Assembly (NCBI GenBank): GCA_018340375.1 | Contig: JAFFJZ010000012.1 | Span: 5,518,001 to 5,582,000, forward strand | Direction of reading: 5' to 3' | Length of the DNA: 64,000 nt | From: Gonatopus flavifemur | Lineage: Eukaryota; Arthropoda; Insecta; Hymenoptera; Dryinidae | Part shown: in pieces, positions 11,492-23,528 of the stretch | How the letters are laid out: each line of letters starts with the position of its first letter | Position numbering within the stretch: position 1 is the stretch's first letter | Notes under the pieces: generated by a model | Told to the model about the DNA's origin: nothing | The model's database searches: none | What the model saw: only the letters and a program-made list of their open reading frames with translations | Position numbers and translations under genes: made by a program

Positions 11492-12000
11492 CACCTTATG
11501 ACAAAATCTCAAACGCTTGATGAAGTTATGTTAATATTTCTAGATTTAAAATCCATGTGAATGTCTCTGACGTTTATTCCAGTTGCATTCGAGATTTTTA
11601 ATGATATCGAGTTTTGAAATTCCAGGAAAAATGTATTAATTATCACATCCAAACGTTCGCGACTTCCCAAGGCCTCAATTCCAATTTGCAGTCTCATGAT
11701 CAGTTAGACCGATAATAGAGCAAAAATAATTTTACCCTCAAACGATTCTTCCTGCTTGATCGGATTCCAAGGATAACTCGTTGAATTCAACCGCATATCC
11801 TAATTAGACATAACGACAAGAAAAATCGCTCATCCAAATCGGGAAAAATGCATTCCTCGTTGACACAATACGTTGCAATTTCAAGGAATCCCAATTGAGA
11901 AATAAAAATTCCCTTCCTCTTATTTTTCTCTTTCATATTGCATGCGATAACGTAACGTCCAGGTGAAGGTTACCGTATCAAGTAACCTTCCTGTATAATC

Positions 12001-12018
12001 GAGAGAGAGAGAGAGAGA
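12001..12018. repeat. (GA)n microsatellite
   Basis: Nine GA dinucleotides in a row. Confidence 0.85.
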
Positions 12019-12221
12019 AAACGACACCATAAAACGAAGAGGGCAGTATAAAGATGTCACGTTGAGTGGAGCAGACGGCACCATTCGATTCTCTTGGTGG
12101 TGTAGAATACAAAGTGAATCTAAATTGTGCACATACGTTCATGAAGAAAGTAACAGTTCACAGGGCAGCTAAAATGCGCGCGCAATGAAATGATGTATTT
12201 CGCGAAACAGGTCGTGTCAGG

Positions 12222-12282
12222 TCGTGACCTTGACCTTGACCTGCCTGCCAGCCTGCTTGCCTGCCAGCCTGCCTGCCAGCCA
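12222..12282. repeat. GACCTT / CCTGCCAG imperfect repeat
   Basis: Three GACCTT-like units are followed by five to six CCTGCCAGC/CCTGCTTG units. The run is GC-rich against an AT-rich background. Confidence 0.7.
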
Positions 12283-12821
12283 TCGTCGCTCGGCAGGATT
12301 CAGGAAACAGATAGACGGAAAGAAGGGATATCCTACGTCGAAACGAAATTTCATTTAACCCAGACTTCTCTTACTCTTGAGTTCGAGGATCGATATCTTC
12401 AATAACATTATATATTCCGAATATGGTACCTCTGCATTCCGACAACGATTAAATACTCTGGCAATTCGATTTCAATCATTGACCATAGATATGAACTTTG
12501 TGCGGCTTGGAATTGAAATGGAAATTTCGATACGAGAGGTACCGAAACCGCAACGGTGAAATGAGATTTTTTTTAATCCTCTGATTTTATTCAGGAATTA
12601 TTTCTCCCGATGACGATGTATCGTCATGGCGCGGAAAGGTTAAACTTTTACCCACAACCGAACCAACCGTTTCTTACGGAGGGGACCTTAAACCCTCCGC
12701 CGCAACATCTTCACCCAATTTATTTTCTGACTTCCCTCCGACTTCTGGTTAATGAACCACAAAGTGAAGAGCTTATCGAGAGAACCTGCTAGCGACTGAC
12801 ATACGTTCAAATCGTGATGTC

Positions 12822-12824
<3 letters not shown>

Positions 12825-12854
<30 letters not shown>
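12825..12854. repeat. (AT)n microsatellite
   Basis: About 15 AT dinucleotides in a row, ending at ATACACG. Confidence 0.85.
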
Positions 12855-12856
<2 letters not shown>

Positions 12857-13501
12857 GACATCGAAAAAACATCTATTATTCATTATAATAAAAACTCTTG
12901 TTTCACGCAACGCTCGCGACTACTCGAGTGTCCGATAAATCATAAACTCTTGATGAAGATATATTTCTACGGCATGTTGTATATTATATACAGAGTAAAA
13001 AAGGGACGACAAGGAGAAAAGCCGACGAGTAACAATCTGACGGTATACGAGTTGATATAAATTATCTACCTCGCGTTTTTCACACTATTCAAGTGAAGAA
13101 AGAGTTGGTAAGAAGAATGAAAGATGAGAACCGTTTCAATTTTTCTTTCAAGAGAAAAGAAACACCAAAGAGAAAATATTACCGATGAGTAGTAGTAGTT
13201 ACTTTAGTCGAGATGAGGAGAAAAAAAATATATCGTCGTTTAAACTCCGATCCCCTAGTAGAAATTTTCTCTAGCAAATGATGAGGCACTGATCAGTCTT
13301 CTATTTTACTGATCAGGAACTGATCAGCAAACTTACAAGTTTCCGACAAAAGGTGTAACGCTCTCTGCCTAATGGAAAACTGAGCAGATATGAGCGAGTA
13401 ACTAATGGGGCACCGATCGGTAGTTGATGAGGTACAGGTTGGTTGAAAAGTTTTGAAAGCAAAGATGAAAGAATGTGTATTTTTTGATGAAATGATTTTT
13501 T

Positions 13502-15731
13502 TTATTCAATATAGTCTCCCTCAACTTCAACACACTTATTCCAACGATCCTCCAATAATTTTATACCATCTCTGTAATGATTTTCCGGAAGCTCCGCAAA
13601 ATACTGTTCCACAGCTGCAATAGCTTCTTCATTCGACGAAAAACGCTTCCCAGGAAAGAATTGTTTGAAATTTCTGAAGAGGTAATAGTCGGAGGGAATC
13701 AAATCTGGTGAATACGGTGGGTGTTCAAGCAATTTGTACTTCAATTCGTTCAGTTTAGCCATCGCCAGAACACTTGTGTGAACACGTGCATTGTCTTGAT
13801 GAAAAATGATTTTCTTCTTCCGTAAACCGGGTCTTTTTTCACGAATTTTTTCATCCAATTGGTTGGAGTTAGTTGTTTTACCTTCTTCGAAATAATCAAT
13901 CAACAAAACCCCTTTTGCGTCCCAAAAAACCGATGCTAAAACCTTTTTTGCCGATCGTTCTGACTTCACCCGTTTTGGAGCTGAACAACTAGCTTCGGTC
14001 CACTGTAAACGTTCTTGTTTCAGTTTAGGATCATGATGGTAGATCCAAGTCTCGTCCACAGTTACGAAACGACGCAAAAAATCGGTCTTATTCTGCTTAA
14101 AACGCTCCAAATTACGCTGAGAAATTTGTTTTCGATTCAGTTTTTGTTGAATTGTCAACGAATGCGGCACTACCCTGGTGAAAAAAATCTCTCTGAATCT
14201 CTCTGAAATCTCTCTGAATCTCTCTATATTTTGGGACATATCTCAGAGAGATTCAGAGTAACTTCAGAGTAATTCAGAGTAATTCAGAGGGAATTAGAGA
14301 CTTTTCCGATAGTGATACGTCCTGAAACTCTTCAACTTTGCCTGAATCTCTCTGAAATTTTCTGATGGAATTTGCAAATTTTCCGGAATCTTTCTGAATG
14401 TATTCGATTTTTCTTAGGATTTCATTCATCAAGGAGTCAAAGCTTTCTCTGAATTTGAGTGGATCTCCCTGAATTTTTCTGGATCTCTCCGCATCTCTCT
14501 GAATTCCTCTGAATCTCCCGGAATTTAATGTATTTCGATTTCAAAGCTTCCTCTGAATTCCCCTGAATTTCTCTGAATCTCTCTGAATTCCCCTAAATCT
14601 CCCAGAATTTGATATATTCAGATTTTAAAGCTTGCACTGAATTCCTCTGAATTTCTCTGAATCTCTCTGAATTTCTCTAAGTCTCCCAGAATTTGATTTG
14701 TAGAATATTTCTAAAAAGTCCCATGCTGAATTTTTCTTAATTCATGTGTCTCTGACAGTCTCTGACAACTTCTGAATGCCTCTGAAATGCAGGACCAAGA
14801 ATTTTACTGAATTCATTCCTCTGTGAATTGTCTTGGATTACTCTGAATCTCTCTGAAGTACCCTGAATCTCCCCGAATCTTTCTAAAAAGTCCGCCGCCG
14901 AATTTTTCCTAATTTAACTGTCTCTGTGGGTCTCTGACTTTCCCTGAATACCTCTGAATCCTTAAGCAAAAATTTCACTGACTTAATCCCTCTCTGAATT
15001 TCTCTGAACCTCTCTGAATTACTCTGAATCTCTCTAAATTCCTCTGAATATTTCTAAAAAGTTTCATGAAAATTTTTCTTAATTCATGCGTCTCTGAAAG
15101 TCTCTGACACCTCCTGAATGCCTCTGAAATGCAGAACCAAGAATTTTACTTGACTCATTCTTCTCTGAATTTTCCTGAATTACTCTGAATGACCCTGAAT
15201 GTCTCTGAATCCTAATGAAAAATTCAAAGCTTAAGTTTTCTCAACCCATTAGTCCCTGAAATCCTCTGAATCGCGCTGAATTTCTCTGATTCTTTCTAAA
15301 TCTCTCTGAATCTCCTTAAATCTCTCTGAAACGTGAAATTTTCAGAGAGATTCAGAGAGATTTTTTTACCAGGGTAACTTTCCAAAAAGCCTTTTCATAT
15401 GTAATTCTTCGTGTAAAATATGGAGTACTCGTTCATCCGAGATGCCTATGGTATCAGCAATTTCACGCTTAGTCAAACTCGGATCTTTACAGACAATATC
15501 ATAGCCTTGCTCAATGATGTCTGATTTCGTTGCACTTTGTGGACGTCCACTACGTGATTGATCTTCAACGCTTGTACGACCACGTTAAAACTCTAAAACC
15601 CATCGATGTACAGTTGGGAATGAAGAAGCAGATTCCTTCAACACTTTGTTCATTTTAGTATGAATTTCTGTTACTGATAAACCTTCCAAAACAAAGAACT
15701 TTATCACTGCACGATATTCGGATTTTTCCAT
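13502..15731 (-). pseudogene. mariner transposase (DD34D), interrupted
   Basis: It begins at the ATG at 15731 (MEKSEYRAVIKFF). The N-terminal DNA-binding half runs to about 15375, and the catalytic half resumes at 14170 and ends near 13502 (VEGDYIE). Across the insertion the protein reads RLFGK then LVPHSLT without loss of a base once one TA is removed. Catalytic residues are VDETW, HQDNARVH and LIPSDYY, with 34 residues between the last two Asp. Besides the insertion there is one nonsense codon (TAA at about 15585-15587), after VHRWVLEF and before RGRTSVED. Confidence 0.92.
14173..15374. mobile_element. TCTCTGAA-rich foldback element inserted in the mariner
   Basis: It starts CCCTGGTGAAAAAAATCTCT and ends with the inverse (AGAGATTTTTTTACCAGGG), with TA duplicated at 14171-14172 and 15375-15376. 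The interior is a degenerate array of CTCTGAATCTCTCTGAATTC words, with AGTCCCATG/AGTTTCATG spacers about every 200-300 bp, so it contains diverged internal repeats. It has no coding capacity. The clean empty site is visible in the host mariner reading frame. Confidence 0.9.
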
Positions 15732-15911
15732 TTTCACAAAATACACTGACACGTCAACTTCGAATGGCTTGTAAACAAAGAATGAATTGACAGATCGGAA
15801 TAAAATTGTGAGTGTGTTCAAATGAAGGATGAAATATAAAAATAGCGTATAACTTTTGATTCCTGTACTGGTTGATAGGTGTCGCTTTCAAAACTTTTCA
15901 ACCAACCTGTA

Positions 15912-16149
15912 TTTGTGAGTAATTAACGAAGCATTTATTACCCACAAAAATGGCGGACGTGGATACAAGGTGGATCAACGAAGATACTACGTAGATGCTA
16001 CGTAGAGGCAACGTGGAAATGTCCGGTGCTGTACGGGTTTGTTTATTGAAAATTGACAAAAATCCACGAATCTTCACAAAAATCAAAGAAAATTGGCAAA
16101 GTTTTGTGAATTTGGTTTAATTTTATCGTAATTTTTGGTTTAATTTTTC
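15912..16149. other. No gene seen
   Basis: Short spacer between two mariner copies, with CTACGTAGATGCTACGTAGA-like imperfect repeats around 15985-16010. Confidence 0.35.
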
Positions 16150-16998
16150 GGACCAGCTCGGCGTAGTGTATCATGAGTTGTTAAAACCGACTGAAACAAT
16201 CACAGGCGATCGTTATCGAACGCAATCAATGCGTTTGAGCTGAGCACTGAAAGACAGACGGCCGCAATACAACGAGAGACATGATCAAGTGATTTTACAG
16301 CATGACAATGCTCGACCCCATGTTGCGAAAGTGGTCAAGACATACTTGGAAACTTTGAAATGGGAAGTCCTACCCCACCCGCCGTATTCTCCAGACGTTG
16401 CTCCCTCGGACTATCACTTGTTTCGACCAATGACACACGGCCTAGCTGACCAGCACTTCCGGTCTTATGAAGAAGTAAAAAATTGGATCGATTCGTGGAT
16501 CGCTTCAAAAGATGACCAGTTTTTTCAACGCGGGATTCGTATGCTGCCTGAAAGATGCACTGTTAGAAAAATCTGTTTGAAATTTAATATAAAAAGTTTG
16601 GAAGCAATTAACACACACAATTGTGTATCAATTTTCAAACATTTTTGTATCCCAAAAATAATAGACAGAATTTTGAAATTCAAGCCACAACATTATAAAA
16701 ATTGATGTAAAAAAATGCATGAATTTTCAACACTATATGACTTAATTTCCAAAATTCCTTCCAAATGTTTCATTATGTTATGGTGTGAAATTAATACAAA
16801 AAATGATGTAAAGATGTGAAATTACAATAATACATCAACAATGATTATTAAGTAAAATATTTATGCTTTGGCCCAAAATGTCTTTAAAAATAAAAAACTA
16901 AATTTTAATCAAAAATCATGTTTCGGAGGAGAACACTTGCAGATTGTCGACCACGTTGTTCACTACGTTCTCATGTCATGGAGAGAAAATTGGAAACC

Positions 16999-17082
16999 TC
17001 GAAAAGAATCGAACCACCTAAACCAATCCCTACCTAATGTTGCGCGATCTACTATCCTAACGCCCTAACGACCTAAGCTAAA
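16999..17082 (-). repeat. tRNA-like sequence with pol III boxes
   Basis: The minus strand shows an A-box-like TTAGGTCGTTAGGGCGTTAG and, about 50 nt on, a B-box GTGGTTCGATTC. The arms do not all pair well, so a SINE head or tRNA pseudogene is more likely than a working tRNA. Confidence 0.35.
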
Positions 17083-17306
17083 CCGGTACCTACGTGGTTT
17101 ATTAGAAAAGATCAATGTAAATGACGTGGATATCTGATTCAATCCATCGGTTGAGTATAATAATCTATTAACTTATGTGAAAACTGCAATTCGGTTGACA
17201 GATGTGAGGTTAAGTTTATGTGATAAAAACAATGAATGAATTATTTTTGTGAAATGTGTGGTCATTATTGTTTAATTATTATGTATTAAAAATCTTTTCA
17301 AGCGGA

Positions 17307-18326
17307 AGTTTAAAATAAATTTCCAAAAACTTGGATTATTCACATAAAGCTCGTTGGATGGTTTCACTCTTGAAGAGTACTGTCAAAGTTGACATTTGCA
17401 AATTGGAGAAAAAAGTCTTATTTTCTGTCTTGAATTTGTTATTAGAGTGGTGATAAACTTGTAGAAAGAGTTTGAAGGTTGGTTGAAATCCATATTGATC
17501 AGGAAAGTCGAAACCGTATTGCAAAACTTGGAAAATCTGTTAACGTAGCTGACAATACTGGGGTATCGAGTCAGCTTTTCCTTACTACATGAAATCTAGG
17601 CAGGAGAAATGTATCAAAATTCAGTGAATTCAAGTTGGTGTTGAGTGAGAGAAGACAGAAATATTCATTGGATTTTATTGGTTACTATAAAAATGTCAAC
17701 AAATAAGGAAAGGCTATGTAGGACTCACTGTATCGTCTTTTAATATTTTTGTTTCAATAATGTTGTATCATGCTGCTACGAATGAATGTTATTATATTTG
17801 TGAAACACGTTCAATACACTTGTTTCTTCAATTTATTAGTAAGAAAATACAAAAATGTCCACAATACAAAATTATTGAAACAAAAATAATGAAAGATGAT
17901 ACAGTGAGTCCTACATAGCCTTTCCTTATTTGCCAACATTTTTATAATAACCAATAAAATCCAATGAATATTTCTATCCTCTCTTACTTGACACTAACTT
18001 GAATTCACTGAATTTTGATACATTTCTCCTGCCTAGATTCCATGTAGTAAGGAAAAGCTGACTCGATACCCCAGTATTGTCAGCTATGTTAACAGATTTT
18101 CCAAGTTTTGCAATACGGTTTTGACTTTCCTGATCAATATGGATTTCACCCAACCTTCAAACTCTGCCTACAAGTTTGTCACTACTCTAATTACAAATTC
18201 AAGACAGAAAATAAGACTTTTTTCTCCAATTTGCAACTGTCAACTTTGACGGTACTCTTCAAGAGTAAAACCATCCAACGAGCTTTATGTGAATAATCCA
18301 AGTTTTTGGAAATTTATTTTAAACAT
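17307..18326. repeat. Large palindrome with ~455-bp arms
   Basis: The arms (about 17307-17765 and 17870-18326) are near-perfect inverses. For example, CCAAAAACTTGGATTATTCA at the left is mirrored by TGAATAATCCAAGTTTTTGG at the right. The 62-codon open frames at 17336-17524 (-) and 18108-18296 (+) are the same stretch seen in both arms. The loop is ~100 bp. Confidence 0.88.
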
Positions 18327-19383
18327 TCGCTTAAAATACTTTTTATTAAATGAGTTCTTCATGACTCATATTACTACAAAAATGATTTGATCTCTGAGTT
18401 TTTTCTGAGAAATATTGATGTAAGTATTTGAATAAAACTCATTCTCACTGCATCAACAAATTATGATTTTTACATATTACAACAGCTATGACTGATTCAA
18501 TAATTCATGTTGCACTGAATAATAGATTTTTAATACATATTAATTAAGAACTAACGATCACGCATTTCACGAAAATAATTAATTTTTATTTTTCAATTCA
18601 AAGAAGTCAACCTCATATCCGTAAACTATATTTCAATTCTAAAATACAAACAGATTTGTTACATCTTCTTTCTCATTTATATCACCTGTAATTATGTGTA
18701 AAAATTAATGAAAAAACCTGTTCAGCTGTTTAAAAATCTTTATGCAATACGTGCTGTATGGGTACTGACATTTCCGATATCAAGTGTGAACAATATTTTA
18801 TTCATTTTAGAATTGAAAAATTCATTCTTCTCCATTTTATATATATTTTAGTAAGCACTTGTATAATTATTAGAGATGGTTTTACTCCACATTATCAATT
18901 AGTTCAACTTATTACATACTAATAAGTAGCTCACTAGTTTTGACCAACCAACGCTAGTTGGATTCAACTTATCAGTAATTGACCAGTACCTCGCTAGTTT
19001 TTTGTGCTCAGTTTTTCCTCTCTAGCGCCTCATCAGTCATAGGAAAAAATTTGTGAAATTTTTACCAGGGGTGATTTGATTTTACGATGAATTTCACTGA
19101 TTCTTCCTTGAAAATTTCAGACTGTTTCATAGATTCAGTTCAAAGAGATCTTACAGAAAAAATATTCACTCGAATGATAAGTTGGTATTTCTTGAAGCGT
19201 AATTTTCATCAATAACGCAAGCAATTCTCAAGATGCAAGGGAAATGTTTCGCATTTCTTAAATTTCCATACATGATCTTTTCAATGATATTTACTTTTTG
19301 AATTCACTCATTACAGCAATGCGATAAGAATGATCCACACACCAATTATAAACCCTCTTCCTGCATGTCTCAATAAGAACATG

Positions 19384-19447
19384 GTCTATGGCTCAGTGGT
19401 AAATCTTTGGCTTCGACACCGAAAAGGCCCACGTTCGATTCAAACTG
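19384..19447 (+). repeat. tRNA-like sequence with pol III boxes
   Basis: A-box TATGGCTCAGTGGTAAATC and B-box ACGTTCGATTC are spaced as in a tRNA. An anticodon-stem-like GGCTTCGACACC lies between. The acceptor stem is poor. Probably a tRNA-derived SINE head. Confidence 0.4.
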
Positions 19448-20256
19448 CAGAAGAAAAACTTTTTCCATCTTGCGAGATTTTATTATTTTTTTTTTCTTTC
19501 ATATTCAATTAGATATTGAATCAGCACCATTTTTTGGAGGGAGAACCACCATATATGAGGGTTTTTAGAAGTGAAAACACCATGAACACGTGTTTATATA
19601 TTTTTTGTCCTTGGCAAAAACTCCCAGATTTTATCTAAGAAATAGTCTAGGAAAATACCTAAGAAAATGTCTAGGAAAAAGTCTAGGAAAAAGCTTAGGA
19701 AAATTTTTCCTACGGGGTGTGCCTTTTTTCAATACTATGTTTTACCATTGGAGTTATCGTACATATTGAACAAGTGATAATTAGATGCGCAAAGTGTAAT
19801 TGCGCATTGATTTCATGTACATTATGAAAATTCAATATGTACATTTATGAATTTTCATAAACTGTGATGAATATCAAAAACGTTGTTTGGAATTTGAGAA
19901 ATATGTGATTGATTTTCCAATATTCAAATAAATACAGAAATTCAATATCTACAGTTATGAATTTTCACAAACTGTAATGAATTTCAAAACTTTTGTTTGA
20001 AATTCATGAAATATGTGATTGATTTTCCAACATCCAAATATGGAATACAATTCATATAGCGCCCTTGAAAATTAATGTACTTTTTTCTATGAACGTATAT
20101 TAAATTCACAAACATTTTTAACAGTGTGGGAGAAAGTAGTGGCCAGCGATGAACAATACTTTAAATCATAAATGTATAACCAGTTTTTTTAGAATAAAGC
20201 CTCGAATTTCGGAAAAAAACGGTGGGAGCAAAGTTATACACCTAATATATTACGTG

Positions 20257-20777
20257 CCAACCCTGGTATCCCTGATGAAAATGAAGCGTATACACAAAGC
20301 GAGAAGGAGACGTATACGAAGCGAAAAACGTTTCAACTCCCTCTTTCTGGAGCGTATGATACCCGCTTGCTGGAAAGTCATCAAATCATACGTTCTGTAT
20401 ACGTAAACTTCCGATCCCGTTTCGTATATGCTTTATGTAACGTAATATTAGGTTATATGGAGCGTATGCGAGTCATACCTATTCTGACTTCAAATAACAT
20501 CTTTCAGCAGTCGATGTCAACGACGATCCATAGCTCAGTGGATAAGACCCTACCATAGTGAAAGTCACTGGTTCGATTCTCACCATAGGGTTCAATTTTT
20601 TTGTCTAGATTACTTGAATTTTTCCCGATTTCTTTGTTTTAATTCCCGTTTCACATACTGTTCGTATCCTTTCCATTCAAGCTGCGTATACTTTCCATCA
20701 ACGTTTCTGTTACCCTTCAGCATACGCTTCGTTGACTCTTTCTTCTCGCTCCCATTTTCACCAGGGATCAGGGTTGG
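20257..20777. mobile_element. Foldback element with tRNA-like core
   Basis: CCAACCCTGGTATCCCTGAT at the left is mirrored by AGGGATCAGGGTTGG at the right. Inside, GAAGCGTATAC-type words are inverted across the centre. The unpaired core holds the tRNA-like block at 20527-20590. Confidence 0.65.
20527..20590 (+). repeat. tRNA-like sequence with pol III boxes
   Basis: A-box CATAGCTCAGTGGATAAG and B-box CTGGTTCGATTC are both strong. The T-stem pairs poorly, which argues against a functional tRNA. Same A-box style as 61961-62036. Confidence 0.45.
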
Positions 20778-23528
20778 GTACGCATAATACGGTAGGTTTT
20801 ATGCAAGGAATATTGTGCGCATAAAACTCATGCAGATAATGCAGATAACTAAAGGGGGTTTTCTGCATCATCTTTTTTCATGGTCAAGTTGAGTTATAAT
20901 TTTCAAATTATGAATTGTTTACCATTTCGACATTCATAAATATCTATTTCATATATTCTGAATTTTGAATTTCAAGTCGGAATTAATTGTACAATGTTTT
21001 ATGCATTTTCTGCATTTTCTGCGTATTCTACATGTTTTATGCATAATCTGCGCATAGTTAACGCATATTACTTATCGCACGTGCACAGAACCCATCCCTG
21101 GCAGGGATATACTAGGCATGTACCAATGCCTGCTATAGTTTTATTTAGGTTTCCATGGAACATTTATGAGACATTGAAAATGACAATTTGTTAATGTTCG
21201 AACTTGTGTCAAATCTTCCAATATTCTCCATTTGGAGCCGATGCAAATGAACTGCGGAGCCTGTATCGATAGTTCTGACAAATTACATTTGCATCCTTTT
21301 GATGAATTGCATATAATGAAGTTTTGTTCCGCGCCAATTTTGAGGTTATGTGAATCTTAATATATTGACTTAATTCTTGATCATTCATATTCTGCCGATA
21401 GTTTCGAACTTCTGAAATGAAATCTCTTCAAATGTTCAATACAAAACATGCTTTGATACTTTTTTCCCTAGTAAAACTATAAATATAAATTTGTATAGGT
21501 TAGAGATAAGATGTTTAGTTTTCATCCCATGTAACACAGAATATCCTGAGAATATTCTCACAACATCCGTAAAATGTACTTGATCGAATATTCTCACAAA
21601 GAGCGTAAGAGATTCGTAAATATTCTTAGAATATTCTTAGAACATTTGAATGAGACTGTTCCGAATATTCTAGGAACGTTCGTACAATATCCGTATAAAG
21701 TTGGTAGGAAGATTGATGAACAGCGCATGCGCAGATATCGGGATGACATGAACCCATTAATGGCGGATAATGTTGTTGACAGGCTACAGACCCTTGGACA
21801 AACTATCATTTTAATTTGTGTTTTGGGAATAATAAATCTATGGAGGTGTATTTTAATATCGCAAATGTTCTCTGAGAGTGCCATGTATGAAAAATAATCC
21901 TCAAAAGTGTAATAAAATATTGAGAAATACGGTATATATTATGGTTGCCTGTTGCGATCATAAATATCTCATCCATCTATGTGAATTCATAATATCTCTA
22001 ACCATTCATGATTACAGATGTCTAATGATAAAAAAAATTGATTGTGAAGTAGTTTTCGGTGACACGCAGAAGTTTTAGAAGAACGTACCATAGCATTGGT
22101 CAACAATGTCCGCAAAATGTGTTTTCCAGCACATTGAATGAATGTTCTCAAAATAAATATACTTTTGGGAACCAACATCTGTGGGACTATGGACGGGTTT
22201 TTAAAACGTTTTGAGAACTTTCGGTGCTGTTTCGGCATTGATGAATCATGAATCATATTTGCAACAAATATGTGTTCGTATCAAATGGATCCGTGGATGT
22301 GGAACGTTTGTTTTCTGCATTCAAACGCATTCTGAATGATAGAGGACATAATTTCACTATGGAAAGCTCGGAGCAGTATATCGTAGTATACTTTTATCAA
22401 AATAATGATAAAAATGAGTGAATTGGTCATTCTGTTTCATTTCTGATTTTTTTATGGATAAAAACTCGTTACAATTTTTTGATATTGTGTTGCATATTTT
22501 TGACGTTTTACTGCATATTTTGAGATTTTTTCATGCATATTTGCATGCATATTTCGCACTTTTTTTGTTGCATATAATCCGGTCTCTACTCATCAGTAAT
22601 AGGGGGAAACTGATTATATTTCTACTAGGGGATGTCTCTTACCCAGATTATTTTTCTTTTTATCGAATGATAAACCTTATTAGATGGATTGATGTTCCCC
22701 TCCTCCGAACACGAGAGACTTTACAGTAGAAAAAAAATGTTAAAAATTCAGTAACGTCATTATTCGCGACAAAATATTCCATAAGATTTTTGGTGGCAGC
22801 GAAGAGATGAGATCTTTGATTAAACAATTGAAAAAATTCTTCACAGTACATTTTCCCTACCTTCTTATTACTCATTGTTGGAAGAGAAAATGGAAGATAA
22901 AAGCGAAAGAAGAGAGATCTGTTATTTATTGCATGGTATCGAGAGAAATTGTTGTTCCTGCAGGACGAAAAGAGGTTTTAACAAATTTTCATCAGATGAA
23001 TTTTGAAGTATTTATTATTGTTATTGTATTGACACGCAATGGATCCAAACTGCAACCCTGACCCACCAGCGTAAAATACAGTTCCCGGAAAAGCTGCTAC
23101 GTAAATGAGTATATACGGGCTTTATCTCGAGGTATTGCGAGTAAGATATTACTATCGTTGCTGTATTACTGCACACCTAGCAGGGACGAGAGAAAATAGG
23201 CGGGGAGAATGAGATGGACGGATGTGGTGTATGCATTTGTGTCGTAATATCCATTTACTTCATTTATAAGAACAGTAGAATGAATGTTCGGTTGATTTTT
23301 TCCTTTCCCCCGTACAAGTTGTACAGTCCAATTGGATTAAAACTTCACATAAATTATAAAATCTCTGGGAATTCGCATCTGTTTTCACAACTCCATTTTG
23401 ACTGCTAAACAAAATTCGTGTTTTCAAATCAAGGAACAAGGGAATCAAGGTTTATCGAATGTTGACTGAACGTTCGTACACGTTTCGTGTACGAAAACAA
23501 ATTTCTCTTGTGTTCTTGTCAGGTGTAA
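20778..23528. other. Repeat-rich intron DNA, no gene seen
   Basis: 20780-21110 has TTATGCATAATCTGCGCAT-type words inverted around its centre. 21540-22250 carries GAATATTCTNAGAA-type repeats and a GAACTTTCGGTGCTGTTTCG end (22211-22230) typical of a MITE family seen at 23529 and 47000. Open frames of 60-107 codons on both strands overlap these repeats. They lack domains and start context, so I do not call them. Confidence 0.4.

Larger units (their letters stand above)
11492..13434. other. Intron sequence with microsatellites, no gene seen
   Basis: Holds a GA run (12001-12018), a CCTG/CCAG-rich imperfect repeat (12222-12282) and an AT run (12825-12854). Open frames at 12190-12792 have no recognisable features. 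Confidence 0.4.
13435..15909 (-). mobile_element. mariner element split by a foldback insertion
   Basis: The terminal repeats CAGGTTGGTTGAAAAGTTTT (13435) and AAAACTTTTCAACCAACCTG (ending 15909) are flanked by TA at 13433-13434 and 15910-15911. Without the 1,202-bp insertion at 14173-15374 the element is about 1.27 kb, a normal mariner size. Confidence 0.93.
16558..20126. mobile_element. 3.57 kb palindromic non-autonomous element, CACTGT ends, TG duplication
   Basis: The left end is CACTGTTAGAAAAATCTGTT. The right end is AAACATTTTTAACAGTG. TG is duplicated on both sides (16556-16557, 20127-20128), and removing one TG restores the mariner tryptophan codon. Inside is a large inverted repeat (17307-18326). 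No transposase is visible in any frame. Confidence 0.8.
16150..20170 (+). pseudogene. mariner transposase C-terminal fragment
   Basis: The first part (16150-16557) reads DQLGVVYHELLKP, then a stop (TGA, about 16241) in place of a residue before ALKDRRPQYNERHD. It continues with the second and third catalytic Asp (QHDNARPH, DVAPSDYH) and stops at MLPER-W. The last part (from about 20127) reads EKVVASDEQYF. The break is exactly at one tryptophan codon and is explained by the 3.57 kb insertion. It cannot make an active enzyme. Confidence 0.85.
16150..20245 (+). mobile_element. 5'-truncated mariner fragment interrupted by a 3.6 kb element
   Basis: Transposase-coding sequence appears from 16150, is interrupted at 16558 and resumes at 20127. 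It then runs to a terminal repeat (GGGAGCAAAGTTATACACCT, ending 20245, then TA). That terminal repeat matches the element at 27216-28477. The 5' end, with the DNA-binding half and first catalytic Asp, is missing. Confidence 0.85.

Noticed and set aside
12610..12792. Short proline-rich open frame following a GC-rich patch
   Set aside because: No splice partners, signal or family resemblance; 60 codons is within chance for this stretch.
17336..18296. Two nearly identical 62-codon frames on opposite strands, looking like a divergent gene pair
   Set aside because: They are the two arms of one palindrome. The identity comes from the inverted repeat, and the peptides have no features.
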